Origin: LMUY01 sp964244585
GTDB taxonomy: Bacteria > Pseudomonadota > Alphaproteobacteria > Acetobacterales > Acetobacteraceae
Length of the DNA: 64,000 bases
Reading direction: 5' to 3'
Assembly (NCBI GenBank): GCA_964244585.1
Contig: CAXTJM010000007.1
Coordinates: forward strand, 1 to 64,000
Shown here: positions 1 through 15,997 of the stretch, piece after piece
Numbering within the stretch: position 1 is the first letter of the stretch
Layout: each line of letters begins with the position of its first letter
Notes under the pieces: generated by a model
Told to the model about the DNA's origin: nothing
Seen by the model: only the letters and a program-made list of their open reading frames with translations
The model's database searches: none
Position numbers and translations under genes: made by a program

Positions 1-3970
<3,970 letters not shown>

Positions 3971-3998
3971 ATCGACCTCCTAAGAGACGAGACAGCAA

Positions 3999-4109
3999 GT
4001 CCAGGGCGCCGCCCTGGACCCGCCAAAGGATAGTCGTCCTTTGGCAACCCATGCGCAGGTATCCAGAGGACGACTGTCCTCTGGTAGGGACGAGGGGCAA
4101 AGCCCCTCG
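3999..4109. repeat. Four consecutive hairpins between rpoB and rpoC
   Basis: Four inverted repeats fill the rpoB-rpoC gap. They are 3999-4019 (9-bp stem GTCCAGGGC, loop GCC), 4022-4045 (9-bp stem GCCAAAGGA, 6-base loop), 4063-4084 (8-bp stem CCAGAGGA, 6-base loop) and 4091-4109 (8-bp stem CGAGGGGC, loop AAA). Hairpins two and three resemble each other, with loops TAGTCG and CGACTG that are almost reverse complements. None has a clear U-run. They may attenuate or stabilise transcript or be a processing region. The resemblance of two units suggests a dispersed intergenic repeat. Confidence 0.85.
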
Positions 4110-4111
4110 CC

Positions 4112-8281
<4,170 letters not shown>

Positions 8282-8381
8282 GCCAATCCTTGCATCTTGG
8301 CCGGACACCGCCCGGCATGACATCGTCACCGGGCGCGCCGCACCGGCTGGATCGGCCGCTCCGTGGCCGAAAACGGCGGAT

Positions 8382-8409
8382 GGGCGGGAACCGCCCTGGA
8401 TTCCCGCCC
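8382..8409 (-). terminator. Hairpin in the rplL-rpoB gap (attenuator-like)
   Basis: A perfect 9-bp stem (GGGCGGGAA paired with TTCCCGCCC) encloses a 10-base loop in the 183-base gap between rplL and rpoB. No U-run follows on the minus strand, so a complete stop is unlikely. In E. coli this gap holds a partial terminator and an RNase III site that set the ratio of L7/L12 to beta; a similar role here is inference. Confidence 0.45.
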
Positions 8410-8464
8410 GCCCAATCCAGTGCCTCAGCCGCCGGGCAGCAGCCCGGCATCGAGGGTCGAAACG

Positions 8465-8845
8465 CTACTTGATCTCGACGCTGGCACCCTGGTCCTCTAG
8501 CTGCTTCTTCAGCTTCGCAGCTTCGTCCTTGCTTACGCCTTCCTTGACGGTCTTCGGCGCGCCCTCGACCAGGTCCTTGGCTTCCTTCAGCCCGAGTGCC
8601 GTAATCGCGCGAACTTCCTTGATCACGTTGATCTTCTTCTCGCCGGCCTTGGCGAGGATGACGGTGAACTCCGTCTGCTCCTCCACCGGGGCGGCTGGCG
8701 CGCCGCCACCCGCGGCCGGGGCCGCCGCAGCGACGGGCGCCGCGGCGGACACGCCCCACTTCTCTTCCAGCAGCTTGCTCAGCTCGGCGGCTTCCAGCAC
8801 GGTCAGTGCGGACAGCTCGTCGACGATCTTGGTCAGGTCAGCCAT
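8465..8845 (-). CDS. rplL: 50S ribosomal protein L7/L12
   Basis: This is the stalk protein of the large ribosomal subunit, which recruits translation GTPases. It has 126 residues. The helical N-terminal dimerisation segment (MADLTKIVDELSALTVLEAA) is followed by an Ala/Pro-rich hinge at about residues 34-54. The conserved C-terminal domain contains EKKINVIKEVRAITALGLKE and ends in GASVEIK. It follows rplJ after 85 bases. That gap contains a 12-bp perfect palindrome CTCGGGCCCGAG (8910-8921). Confidence 0.97.
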   Translation of the reverse strand: MADLTKIVDELSALTVLEAAELSKLLEEKWGVSAAAPVAAAAPAAGGGAPAAPVEEQTEFTVILAKAGEKKINVIKEVRAITALGLKEAKDLVEGAPKTVKEGVSKDEAAKLKKQLEDQGASVEIK

Positions 8846-8930
8846 TGTGTCGAATCCCTAGATGATAGTTTGATCGGTTCCATGCAAGCCCGATGACCTG
8901 TTCGCGGGTCTCGGGCCCGAGTGACAGGCT

Positions 8931-9473
8931 CTAAGCTGCTTCCGCGCCTTCGGCCGGCGTATCGCCGTCCTTCGTGGCATAGGCCCCAAGGACCCGCGCG
9001 AGTTGCCCGGCCGGCGCCTGCAGCACGCCCGCGATCCGAGTCGCCGGGGCTGCGAGCAGCCCCAGGATCTTCCCGCGCAACGCGTCCAGGCTCGGCAATT
9101 CGGCCAGTGCCTTGATCCCATCCGCATTCAGCGTCTGGGTGCCAAGGGCGCCACCGATGATCACGAGCTTCTCGTTGGTCCTGGCGAACTCGACAGCCAC
9201 CTTCGCCACGGCTACCGGGTCGACTGCCCACGCAAGCGCGGTCGGTCCCTTCAGCATGGGCTTGATGCTCTCGAATCGGGTCCCATCCAAGGCGAGGGTG
9301 GCCAGCCGGTTCTTCGCGACCTTGAAGGTCGCCCCCGCCGCACGCATCCGCGTACGCAACACCGTCACTTCGGCGACCGTCATGCCCTTGTTCTGGGTGA
9401 CGACCACCATCGACGTCTGTGCGAACACATCGGCGAGGGAGGAGACGAACTCCCGCTTCTCCGTACGGTCCAA
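8931..9473 (-). CDS. rplJ: 50S ribosomal protein L10
   Basis: This 180-residue protein anchors L7/L12 dimers to the ribosome and, with them, represses its own mRNA in many bacteria. The sequence starts MDRTEKREFVSSLADVF and carries the family segment MRAAGATFKVAKNRLA. The only start that fits the family is a TTG at 9471-9473, with GGAGAG six bases upstream. No in-frame ATG lies near, so this abundant protein uses a rare start codon. The C-terminal Ala/Glu-rich tail is typical. Confidence 0.95.
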   Translation of the reverse strand: MDRTEKREFVSSLADVFAQTSMVVVTQNKGMTVAEVTVLRTRMRAAGATFKVAKNRLATLALDGTRFESIKPMLKGPTALAWAVDPVAVAKVAVEFARTNEKLVIIGGALGTQTLNADGIKALAELPSLDALRGKILGLLAAPATRIAGVLQAPAGQLARVLGAYATKDGDTPAEGAEAA

Positions 9474-9750
9474 TACCGCTCTCCGTCGGTGGCCCCGCGC
9501 GTTTGGACCGCGTGGGACCAGGTTGCCCTCTGGGAATGGCCGCCGTCTTCAGGCGATCATCCCCGGTTCGCCTGTCCATCCAGCCGGAACCGCCAAACGT
9601 CACCCGATCATTCCATCGGCGTCTGGCATTCCCGTCTCCTGCGCGCGGGGCGAAGCCCTTTAATCCCTCGCGGGAACGTGCAATCTCGGACAGGTTCGGC
9701 AAGGCCGCAGCCTTGCCTGCCCGCCGGCCCAAGGAGGACCGGCGACTTCC
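9474..9750 (-). promoter_or_regulatory. rplA-rplJ spacer, probable L10 leader
   Basis: This 277-base stretch holds no gene. In many proteobacteria the rplJL messenger begins here and folds into an L10-binding leader, which is the likely role. A perfect 8-bp hairpin (GGCAAGGC, 4-base loop, GCCTTGCC; 9698-9717) stands just after rplA and could separate rplKA from rplJL. It has no U-run. I could not find a convincing -35/-10 pair or draw the full leader fold by eye. Confidence 0.45.
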
Positions 9751-10443
9751 CTAGCCAGCCAGGCTCGACACATCGACCCGGATGCCGGGTCCCATGGTCG
9801 AGGACAAGGCGGCTTTCTGCAGGTATGTGCCCTTGGCGCCGGTCGGCTTGGCCTTCTGCACCGCGTCAACCAGGGCGCGGATATTTTCGACCAGCTTGGC
9901 CTCGTCAAAGCTCGCCTTGCCCACGCCGGCGTGGATGATGCCGGCCTTCTCGGCGCGGAATTCCACCTGGCCGGACTTCGCCGCCAGCACGGCATCCTTT
10001 ACGTTCATGGTCACGGTGCCGAGCTTCGGGTTCGGCATCAGCCCACGCGGGCCGAGGATCTTGCCCAGCCGGCCCACCAGCGCCATCATGTCGGGCGTGG
10101 CGATGCAGCGATCGAACTGGATGTCGCCGGCCTGCACCTTCTCGGCCAGGTCTTCGGCGCCCACCACGTCCGCACCGGCCTCCAGCGCTTCGGCTGCCTT
10201 GGCTGGACGGGCGAACACGCCGACCCGCAACACCTTGCCCGTGCCGTTCGGCAGCGACACCATGCCGCGGACCATCTGGTCGGCATGGCGCGGATCGATG
10301 CCGAGGTTCATCGAGAACTCGACCGTCTCGTCGAACTTCGCCTTGGCGTTGCTCCGGATGATCGCGATCGCCTCCGGCAACGGATACAGCTTCGCCCGGT
10401 TGATCGTGGCGCGGGCCGCGGTGAGGCGCTTGTCATGTGCCAT
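9751..10443 (-). CDS. rplA: 50S ribosomal protein L1
   Basis: This is the L1-stalk protein, which binds 23S rRNA and controls exit of deacylated tRNA. It has 230 residues, the usual length. It starts MAHDKRLTAARATINRAKLY and contains the family segments KFDETVEFSMNLGIDPRHAD and GPRGLMPNPKLGTVT. It begins four bases after the rplK stop, so the two are co-transcribed and probably coupled. In other bacteria L1 represses this dicistron by binding its leader. Confidence 0.97.
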   Translation of the reverse strand: MAHDKRLTAARATINRAKLYPLPEAIAIIRSNAKAKFDETVEFSMNLGIDPRHADQMVRGMVSLPNGTGKVLRVGVFARPAKAAEALEAGADVVGAEDLAEKVQAGDIQFDRCIATPDMMALVGRLGKILGPRGLMPNPKLGTVTMNVKDAVLAAKSGQVEFRAEKAGIIHAGVGKASFDEAKLVENIRALVDAVQKAKPTGAKGTYLQKAALSSTMGPGIRVDVSSLAG

Positions 10444-10447
10444 CGGG

Positions 10448-10882
10448 TCAGCCCTCCACCACGCTGAGGCCCATCGATCGGGCAGAGCCGGTCAACATGC
10501 GCACGGCAGCGTCCATGTCGTTGGCATTCATGTCCTTCATCTTCGTCTCGGCGATTTCGCGCAGCTGCGTCATCGTCACCCGGCCGACCATGGCGCCCTT
10601 GCCCGGCGTCGTGGTGCCCTTGGTGATGCCGGCCGCCTTCTTCAGGAAATAGGTGTTCGGCGGCGTCTTGGTGATGAAGGTAAAGGTACGGTCGCCGAAG
10701 GCGGTGATCACCACGGGAATCGGCATCCCAGGCTCCATCGTCTGGGTGAGCGCGTTGAACTCCTTGCAGAACGCCATGATGTTCAGGCCGCGCTGACCGA
10801 GCGCCGGGCCCACCGGCGGCGACGGATTCGCCTTTCCGGCCGGAATTTGCAACTTTATGTAGCCGACAATCTTCTTCGCCAC
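10448..10882 (-). CDS. rplK: 50S ribosomal protein L11
   Basis: This protein forms the GTPase-associated centre with 23S rRNA and is needed for the RelA stringent response. It has 144 residues with the signatures MAKKIVGYIKLQIPAGKANP and GPALGQRGLNIMAFCKEFN. The start is a GTG (10880-10882) preceded by AAGGAG. It is the first ribosomal gene of the block: secE and nusG, which usually precede it, are absent, and an unrelated short reading frame lies upstream. A 7-bp hairpin in its leader (10930-10949) could serve autoregulation. Confidence 0.97.
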   Translation of the reverse strand: MAKKIVGYIKLQIPAGKANPSPPVGPALGQRGLNIMAFCKEFNALTQTMEPGMPIPVVITAFGDRTFTFITKTPPNTYFLKKAAGITKGTTTPGKGAMVGRVTMTQLREIAETKMKDMNANDMDAAVRMLTGSARSMGLSVVEG

Positions 10883-10977
10883 GCCCTGGCTCCTTCAAAT
10901 GCCCAGGGACCGCGGTTCAAACGGCTCCATGGGCGCGACCATGCGCCCAGAGCCTCCCGCGTTCCGGATCAGGGCGC

Positions 10978-11006
10978 GTTCTAGGGTGCCGATCCCAGGC
11001 TGTCCA
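10978..11006 (-). promoter_or_regulatory. Candidate promoter of the rplK-rpoC operon
   Basis: Read on the minus strand, TGGACA (11001-11006) and TAGAAC (10978-10983) are separated by 17 bases. They match the sigma-70 consensus at five and four of six positions. Transcription would start near 10971, giving a leader of about 88 bases before the rplK GTG. It lies just after the end of the short upstream reading frame. Confidence 0.45.
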
Positions 11007-11023
11007 GTAGTTTCTCGGCCAGA

Positions 11024-11371
11024 TCAGGCGAAGCAGCTCAGCCTGTGGGCGGAGGTCGTAGAATGCCGGCGGCAGTAGCCATGCCAAGCACGCCCGGGAT
11101 TACGGCGGCGGTCGTGCGGCGGAGCGGCCGCCGATGGCGTGCCACGCTCCTGTGCGGCCGGCCGCATAGGCATGAGGTCGCACCAGGCCAGCCCGTGCCT
11201 CTCCATGAACGCGCTGGCCAGCAAAGCCGCCGCGGCGCGCTCGCCGTCATAGGGCGAGCCCAGGCGGGAGAGGATGTTGGCGAGCCGAAGCTGCTCCCGC
11301 GGAGTCAGCTTGGATGAGTGATCGTCGTCCGTGGACAGAGCCGCCTCCCTGTAATCGCCCGCGGTAATCAA
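11024..11371 (-). CDS. Hypothetical protein of 115 residues
   Basis: I do not recognise a defined domain. The middle (KLTPREQLRLANILSRLGSP, then YDGERAAAALLASAFMERHG) is well composed and resembles short conserved proteins of this bacterial group. The C-terminal third is Arg/Pro-rich and looks less constrained. The track-defined start is a TTG at 11371; the true start may be a little downstream. It stands where secE-nusG would be expected, alone and about 140 bases before rplK. It could be a small regulator, but nothing in the sequence shows this. Confidence 0.5.
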   Translation of the reverse strand: MITAGDYREAALSTDDDHSSKLTPREQLRLANILSRLGSPYDGERAAAALLASAFMERHGLAWCDLMPMRPAAQERGTPSAAAPPHDRRRNPGRAWHGYCRRHSTTSAHRLSCFA

Positions 11372-11429
11372 TCGTTAATTTATAGACCAGTTACGTGAAA
11401 TGCAACAACCTTCTAGGTAGGGGGGCATG

Positions 11430-12965
11430 CTACGTCATCAACTCGATCAGGAACGGGCCACTGCGGCGATTGGCCGCCTCCAGCAGATCGCCGAACTGCT
11501 CGATCGTTTCCGCACGGGCGCTTTCGACCCCAAGCCCCTCGCCGATGCGGCACCAATCCAGATCGGGATTGCCCAGGTCCAGCATGTCCAGCGCGGTGCG
11601 GCCGGGATTCGCGCCGACATTGGCCAGTTCGCCCAGCAGGATGGCGTATTTGCGGTTGGACAGGATGACGGTGGTGACATCCAGCGTCTCGCGCGCCTGT
11701 GTCCACAACGCCTGCAGCGTATACATGGCCGATCCGTCCGCCTGCAGCGTGATCACCCGGCGGCCCGGCGCACCCACCGCAGCCCCGGTCGAAAGCGGCA
11801 GGCCGTCGCCGATCGCGCCGCCCGTGAGCTGCAGCCAGTCATGCGGCGCGGCGCCCCGCGTCAGCGGGAACAGGCCGCGGCCGAAGGTCACGCTCTCATC
11901 CACGACGATCGCCCCCTCCGGCATCAAGGCGGCCAGGCTCTGCGCCATCGCTTCCGAGGTCACGGGACCGCGCGCCCGCTCGGGCCGCTGGATCGAGGGC
12001 GCCAAGGCGCGCGAGGCACCCAGCCCCTCCGCCAGCGCGGCCAACGCCGCCGGGCCATCCTGGTCCGGACGCGCCAGGACATGGATCGTGCAGTCGTCGG
12101 GGTACATGCGGCCAGGCTTGCCGGGATAGGCGAAGAACCCGACCGGGGCGGCCGCGCCCACCAGGACGATGTGCTTCAGCCCGGCCAGCGCCTTGATCGC
12201 GAGGTCCACCGGGTAGGGCACGCGCTCGATCGGCAGCCGTCCTGCCCCACGCTCCATCCGGGCATTCGAGGTCTGCGCCAGCATCCGCGCGCCCATCGCG
12301 GCGCAGATGCCGCCGGCAAGGGCCAGGGCATCGGTGCGCAAGGCCGCTCCCGACATGATCAGCATGGCCGGCTCGCCGGAGCGCAGCACGCGGGCAATGG
12401 CCTCGACCGTGCCCGCATCGGCCTGGGCGGCAGCCGGCGGCGCCAGCCTGGCCGCGACGACGCCGCCCTCGTCCCAACTCGTGTCGGAGGGCAGGATCAG
12501 GGTGGCGATCTGGCCCGGTGCGGTCAGCGCCGCCTGCACCGCCTGTGCCGCATCGGCCCCTAGGCCCGCCGCGTGGGTGGCCGTGCGAGTCCAGCCGGAG
12601 ACCGGGCGCGCCCAGCCCTCCGTATCGGCGGTCAGCGGCGCGTCCAGCGGGCGATGGAACGTCGCCTGGTCGCCCACGATGTTGACCATCGGCACGCGGG
12701 CGCGCCGGGCATTGTGCAAATTGGCCAGCCCGTTCGCCAGGCCCGGGCCGCAATGCAGCAGGGTGGCCGCCGGCTTGTCGGCCATGCGGGCATAGCCGTC
12801 CGCCGCGCCGGTCACGACGCCTTCGAACAGGCCCAGCACGCACCGCATGCCGGCGATACGGTCTAGCGCGGCGACGAAGTGCATCTCGGAGGTTCCCGGA
12901 TTGGCGAACACCGTGTCCACCCCGCAGGCCAGCAACGTCTGCACCAGGCTTTCCGCACCGTTCAT
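11430..12965 (-). CDS. Thiamine diphosphate-dependent enzyme, acetolactate synthase-like
   Basis: This 511-residue protein belongs to the decarboxylase/acetolactate synthase superfamily, with an N-terminal pyrimidine-binding domain, a central domain and a C-terminal diphosphate-binding domain. The ThDP-activating glutamate is E27 in NPGTSEM. The cofactor motif is a QADGSAMY variant of the usual GDGS, closed by SNRKY about 30 residues on. The ATG at 12965 with GGAGG before it beats an upstream start that would overlap the divergent gene. No ilvH regulatory subunit is adjacent, so branched-chain synthesis is unlikely. It lies head-to-head with a 2-hydroxyacid dehydrogenase, and a role in 2-keto acid catabolism fits. 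The substrate is unknown. Confidence 0.82.
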   Translation of the reverse strand: MNGAESLVQTLLACGVDTVFANPGTSEMHFVAALDRIAGMRCVLGLFEGVVTGAADGYARMADKPAATLLHCGPGLANGLANLHNARRARVPMVNIVGDQATFHRPLDAPLTADTEGWARPVSGWTRTATHAAGLGADAAQAVQAALTAPGQIATLILPSDTSWDEGGVVAARLAPPAAAQADAGTVEAIARVLRSGEPAMLIMSGAALRTDALALAGGICAAMGARMLAQTSNARMERGAGRLPIERVPYPVDLAIKALAGLKHIVLVGAAAPVGFFAYPGKPGRMYPDDCTIHVLARPDQDGPAALAALAEGLGASRALAPSIQRPERARGPVTSEAMAQSLAALMPEGAIVVDESVTFGRGLFPLTRGAAPHDWLQLTGGAIGDGLPLSTGAAVGAPGRRVITLQADGSAMYTLQALWTQARETLDVTTVILSNRKYAILLGELANVGANPGRTALDMLDLGNPDLDWCRIGEGLGVESARAETIEQFGDLLEAANRRSGPFLIELMT

Positions 12966-13072
12966 CCCGCCGCCCTCCGTCGTTTGCGGGCAAGCCTGCC
13001 CGCCCGGCCCCGGTTGCGCCAGCCCCGGGCGATGCGCAGGATCGGCCCGGCGCTTGGGAGGCAACGCGGACC

Positions 13073-14071
13073 ATGACGACAGTGCTCTACCCCGAACGGA
13101 TGTATTCCGATGCGACGGAGGAGCAGCGGATCTTCGCGCCCGGCACCGCCATCGTCATGCGGGACGTGAGCACACTGGCGGATCTTTCGGACGCGGACTG
13201 CCAGACTGCCGACGGGCTGATGATCTTCCGCTTCTGGCTGGGCGAGGCCGATTTCGCCCGCTTCCCGAAGCTGCGGGCAGTGGTGCGGATGGGCGTCGGC
13301 TACGACCGGATTGACCGCGCCGCCGCTGCACGGCATGGCGTGACGGTGTGCAACGTGCCGGATTACGGCACCACGGAGGTGGCGGACCACGCCATCGCGC
13401 TGGCGGTGACGCTGTGCCGCGGCCTGATCCATCACCACGAGCGGCAACGCAGCGCCGCCGCCGATTGGTCGGTGATCCGCGATCCGGCGATCCGCCGCTA
13501 CGGCACCCAGGTCTTCGGCATTCTCGGGCTGGGCCGTATCGGCACCGCCACGGCGCTGCGGGCAAAGGCATTGGGCTTCCGCGTGATCTTCTACGACCCG
13601 AAGCTGCCCAATGGTAGCGAGTTGGCGCTGGGCATCGGCCGCGCGGCCAGCCTGGAGGCGTTGCTGGCGCAATCCAACATCCTGTCGGTCCACGTTCCGT
13701 TGACGCGGAGCACGGCGGGCGTGCTGGGCGCCGCCCAATTCGCCATGCTGCCGAAGGGCGCCGTGGTGGTGAACACGGCCCGGGGACCGACGATGGATTT
13801 CGATGCGCTGGAGGCGGCGCTGCGGTCCGGCCACCTGGCTGCGGCGGGGCTGGACGTGATGCCGGTCGAACCGCCGGTCGAGCCGCTACCCTCACTGCTC
13901 CGCGCCTACCGGGACCGCGACCCGGCGCTGGACGGTCGCCTGATCGTGACGCCGCACTCGGCGTTCTGGACCCCGGAGGCCGAGTGGGACATCCGCGTCA
14001 AATCGGCTGAAACCATGGCGGCAGCGCTGGGCAACGCCCCGCAGAACGTGATCCGGCCCGAGGATGATTGA
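13073..14071 (+). CDS. D-isomer-specific 2-hydroxyacid dehydrogenase
   Basis: This 332-residue NAD(P)-dependent enzyme reduces a 2-keto acid or oxidises the D-hydroxy acid. The Rossmann motif is GILGLGRIGTATALRAKALG. The catalytic arginine lies in VNTARGPTMD, the acidic residue in GLDVMPVEPP and the histidine in VTPHSAFWTPE. Sequence character is closest to the C-terminal-binding-protein-like branch. It starts 107 bases from the divergent ThDP enzyme, whose 2-keto acid substrate or product it might share, and is followed by an IlvD/Edd dehydratase. Confidence 0.88.
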   Translation: MTTVLYPERMYSDATEEQRIFAPGTAIVMRDVSTLADLSDADCQTADGLMIFRFWLGEADFARFPKLRAVVRMGVGYDRIDRAAAARHGVTVCNVPDYGTTEVADHAIALAVTLCRGLIHHHERQRSAAADWSVIRDPAIRRYGTQVFGILGLGRIGTATALRAKALGFRVIFYDPKLPNGSELALGIGRAASLEALLAQSNILSVHVPLTRSTAGVLGAAQFAMLPKGAVVVNTARGPTMDFDALEAALRSGHLAAAGLDVMPVEPPVEPLPSLLRAYRDRDPALDGRLIVTPHSAFWTPEAEWDIRVKSAETMAAALGNAPQNVIRPEDD

Positions 14072-14175
14072 ACGCGCGCGCGCCAGGCCGAACAGGCCCC
14101 ACGAACCGCTTGAGCGTTGACACCCCGCCGACCGGCGCACAGGCTTGGCTGCAAAAGTGCAGGAGGGGGACTCTG

Positions 14176-15978
14176 ATGGACCAGTCCAACGGACAGGCGA
14201 ACGGCGCCGCACGCCGCCTGCGCAGCCGCCGCTGGTTTGACGACCCGCACGACCCGGGCATGACCGCGCTCTACATCGAACGCTACATGAATTACGGCAT
14301 CACCCGGGAAGAACTCCAGGGCGGCAAGCCGATCATCGGCATCGCGCAGACCGGCAACGACCTCTCCCCCTGCAACCGGCACCACATCGAGCTGGCCAAG
14401 CGCACGCGGGACGGCATCCGCGATGCCGGCGGCATCCCGATGGAGTTTCCGATGCACCCGATCCAGGAGACGGGGAAACGGCCCACGGCGGCGCTGGACC
14501 GCAACCTGGCCTATCTCGGCCTGGTCGAAGTGCTGCACGGCTACCCGCTTGACGGGGTCGTGCTGACCACGGGGTGCGACAAGACCACCCCGGCTTGCCT
14601 GATGGGCGCGGCGACGGTGAACATCCCCGCCATCGTGCTGTCCGGCGGCCCGATGCTGGACGGGTGGTGGAAGGGCCGCCTCTCCGGCTCCGGCACGATC
14701 GTGTGGGAGGCGCGCAAGCTGCTGGCCGAGGGCGAGATCGACTATGCGCAGTTCATGGACATGGTGGCCAGCTCGGCGCCCTCGCCCGGCCATTGCAACA
14801 CCATGGGCACCGCGACCAGCATGAACAGCCTGGCGGAGGCGCTGGGCATGTCGCTGCCGGGCTGCGCCGCCATCCCGGCGCCATACCGTGAACGCTCATG
14901 GATGGCATACGAGACCGGGCGGCGCATCGTGGCGATGGTGCATGAGAACCTGCGCCCGTCCGACATCATGACGAAGCAGGCCTTCGAGAACGTCGTCGTG
15001 GCCGCCGCCGCCCTGGGCGCCAGCAGCAATTGCCCGATCCACATGGTGGCCATCGCGCGGCACATGGGCGTGGAGCACCCGCTGGACGACTGGCAGCGCC
15101 TGGGCGCCGACATCCCGCTGCTGGTGGATTGCCAACCCGCCGGCCGCTTCCTGGGCGAGGGCTTCCACCGCGCCGGCGGCGTACCGGGCGTGATGCGCGA
15201 ACTGCTCGCGGCCGGCAGGCTGCACGGGGAGGCACGCACCGTCACCGGCCGGACGCTGGCGGAGGATCTAGCGGGCGTGACGCAGCCGGACCGGGAGGTG
15301 ATCCGCGCCTACGATGCCCCGATGAAGCCAGCAGCGGGCTACGTGGTGATGAGCGGCAACCTGTTCGAATCCGCCGTCATGAAGACGAGCGTGATCGACC
15401 CGGCGTTCCGCAGCCGCTTCCTCTCCCACCCCGGGCGGCCCAACGTGTTCGAGGGCAAGGCGGTGGTGTTCGAAGGGCCGGAGGATTACCACGCCCGCAT
15501 CGAGGATCCGGCCCTGGGGGTGGACGAGCATTCCCTGCTGGTGATCCGCAATTGCGGGCCTATCGGCTATCCCGGCGGTGCGGAGGTGGTGAACATGCAG
15601 CCGCCGGCCGCGCTGCTGAAACGCGGCATCGATACGCTGCCCACCATGGGCGACGGCCGCCAATCCGGCACCAGCGGCAGCCCCTCCATCCTGAACATCT
15701 CCCCGGAGGCGGCGGTCGGCGGTGGCCTGGCCCTGTTACAGACCGGCGATCCGATCCGCATCGACCTGAACACCCGCAAGGTCGACGTGCTGATCCCGGA
15801 GGCGGAACTCGCCGCGCGCCGTGCCGCCTGGACACCTCCCAAGCTCGACAACAAGACGCCGTGGGAGGAGATCTACCGGTCGATGGTGGGGCAGCAAGGC
15901 ACCGGCGCCTGCCTGGAGACGGCGACCCTGTATCTCGACATCATCGAGACACGCGGCGAATCCCGTCACAACCACTGA
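14176..15978 (+). CDS. IlvD/Edd family dehydratase (sugar-acid type)
   Basis: This 600-residue iron-sulfur enzyme removes water from a polyhydroxy acid to give a 2-keto-3-deoxy acid. The ATG at 14176 follows AGGAGGGGG and is preferred to an upstream start overlapping the previous gene. The [2Fe-2S] ligands expected for the family are C66 (NDLSPCNRHH), C134 (GCDKTTPAC) and C207 (SPGHCNTMG). K136, the lysine next to the second ligand, is the one carbamylated in relatives. The N-terminus with ALYIERYMNYG resembles aldonate (arabinonate/xylonate) dehydratases more than biosynthetic IlvD. The following dehydrogenase supports catabolism. Confidence 0.9.
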   Translation: MDQSNGQANGAARRLRSRRWFDDPHDPGMTALYIERYMNYGITREELQGGKPIIGIAQTGNDLSPCNRHHIELAKRTRDGIRDAGGIPMEFPMHPIQETGKRPTAALDRNLAYLGLVEVLHGYPLDGVVLTTGCDKTTPACLMGAATVNIPAIVLSGGPMLDGWWKGRLSGSGTIVWEARKLLAEGEIDYAQFMDMVASSAPSPGHCNTMGTATSMNSLAEALGMSLPGCAAIPAPYRERSWMAYETGRRIVAMVHENLRPSDIMTKQAFENVVVAAAALGASSNCPIHMVAIARHMGVEHPLDDWQRLGADIPLLVDCQPAGRFLGEGFHRAGGVPGVMRELLAAGRLHGEARTVTGRTLAEDLAGVTQPDREVIRAYDAPMKPAAGYVVMSGNLFESAVMKTSVIDPAFRSRFLSHPGRPNVFEGKAVVFEGPEDYHARIEDPALGVDEHSLLVIRNCGPIGYPGGAEVVNMQPPAALLKRGIDTLPTMGDGRQSGTSGSPSILNISPEAAVGGGLALLQTGDPIRIDLNTRKVDVLIPEAELAARRAAWTPPKLDNKTPWEEIYRSMVGQQGTGACLETATLYLDIIETRGESRHNH

Positions 15979-15997
15979 GGACAGGCAAGGAAAGACC

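Noticed and set aside
11430..12965. Call as biosynthetic acetolactate synthase IlvB
   Set aside because: No small subunit gene is near, the cofactor motif is a variant, and the neighbours are catabolic-type enzymes.
14176..15978. Call as biosynthetic dihydroxy-acid dehydratase IlvD
   Set aside because: The N-terminus and the downstream 2-keto-3-deoxy-acid-type dehydrogenase favour an aldonate dehydratase.
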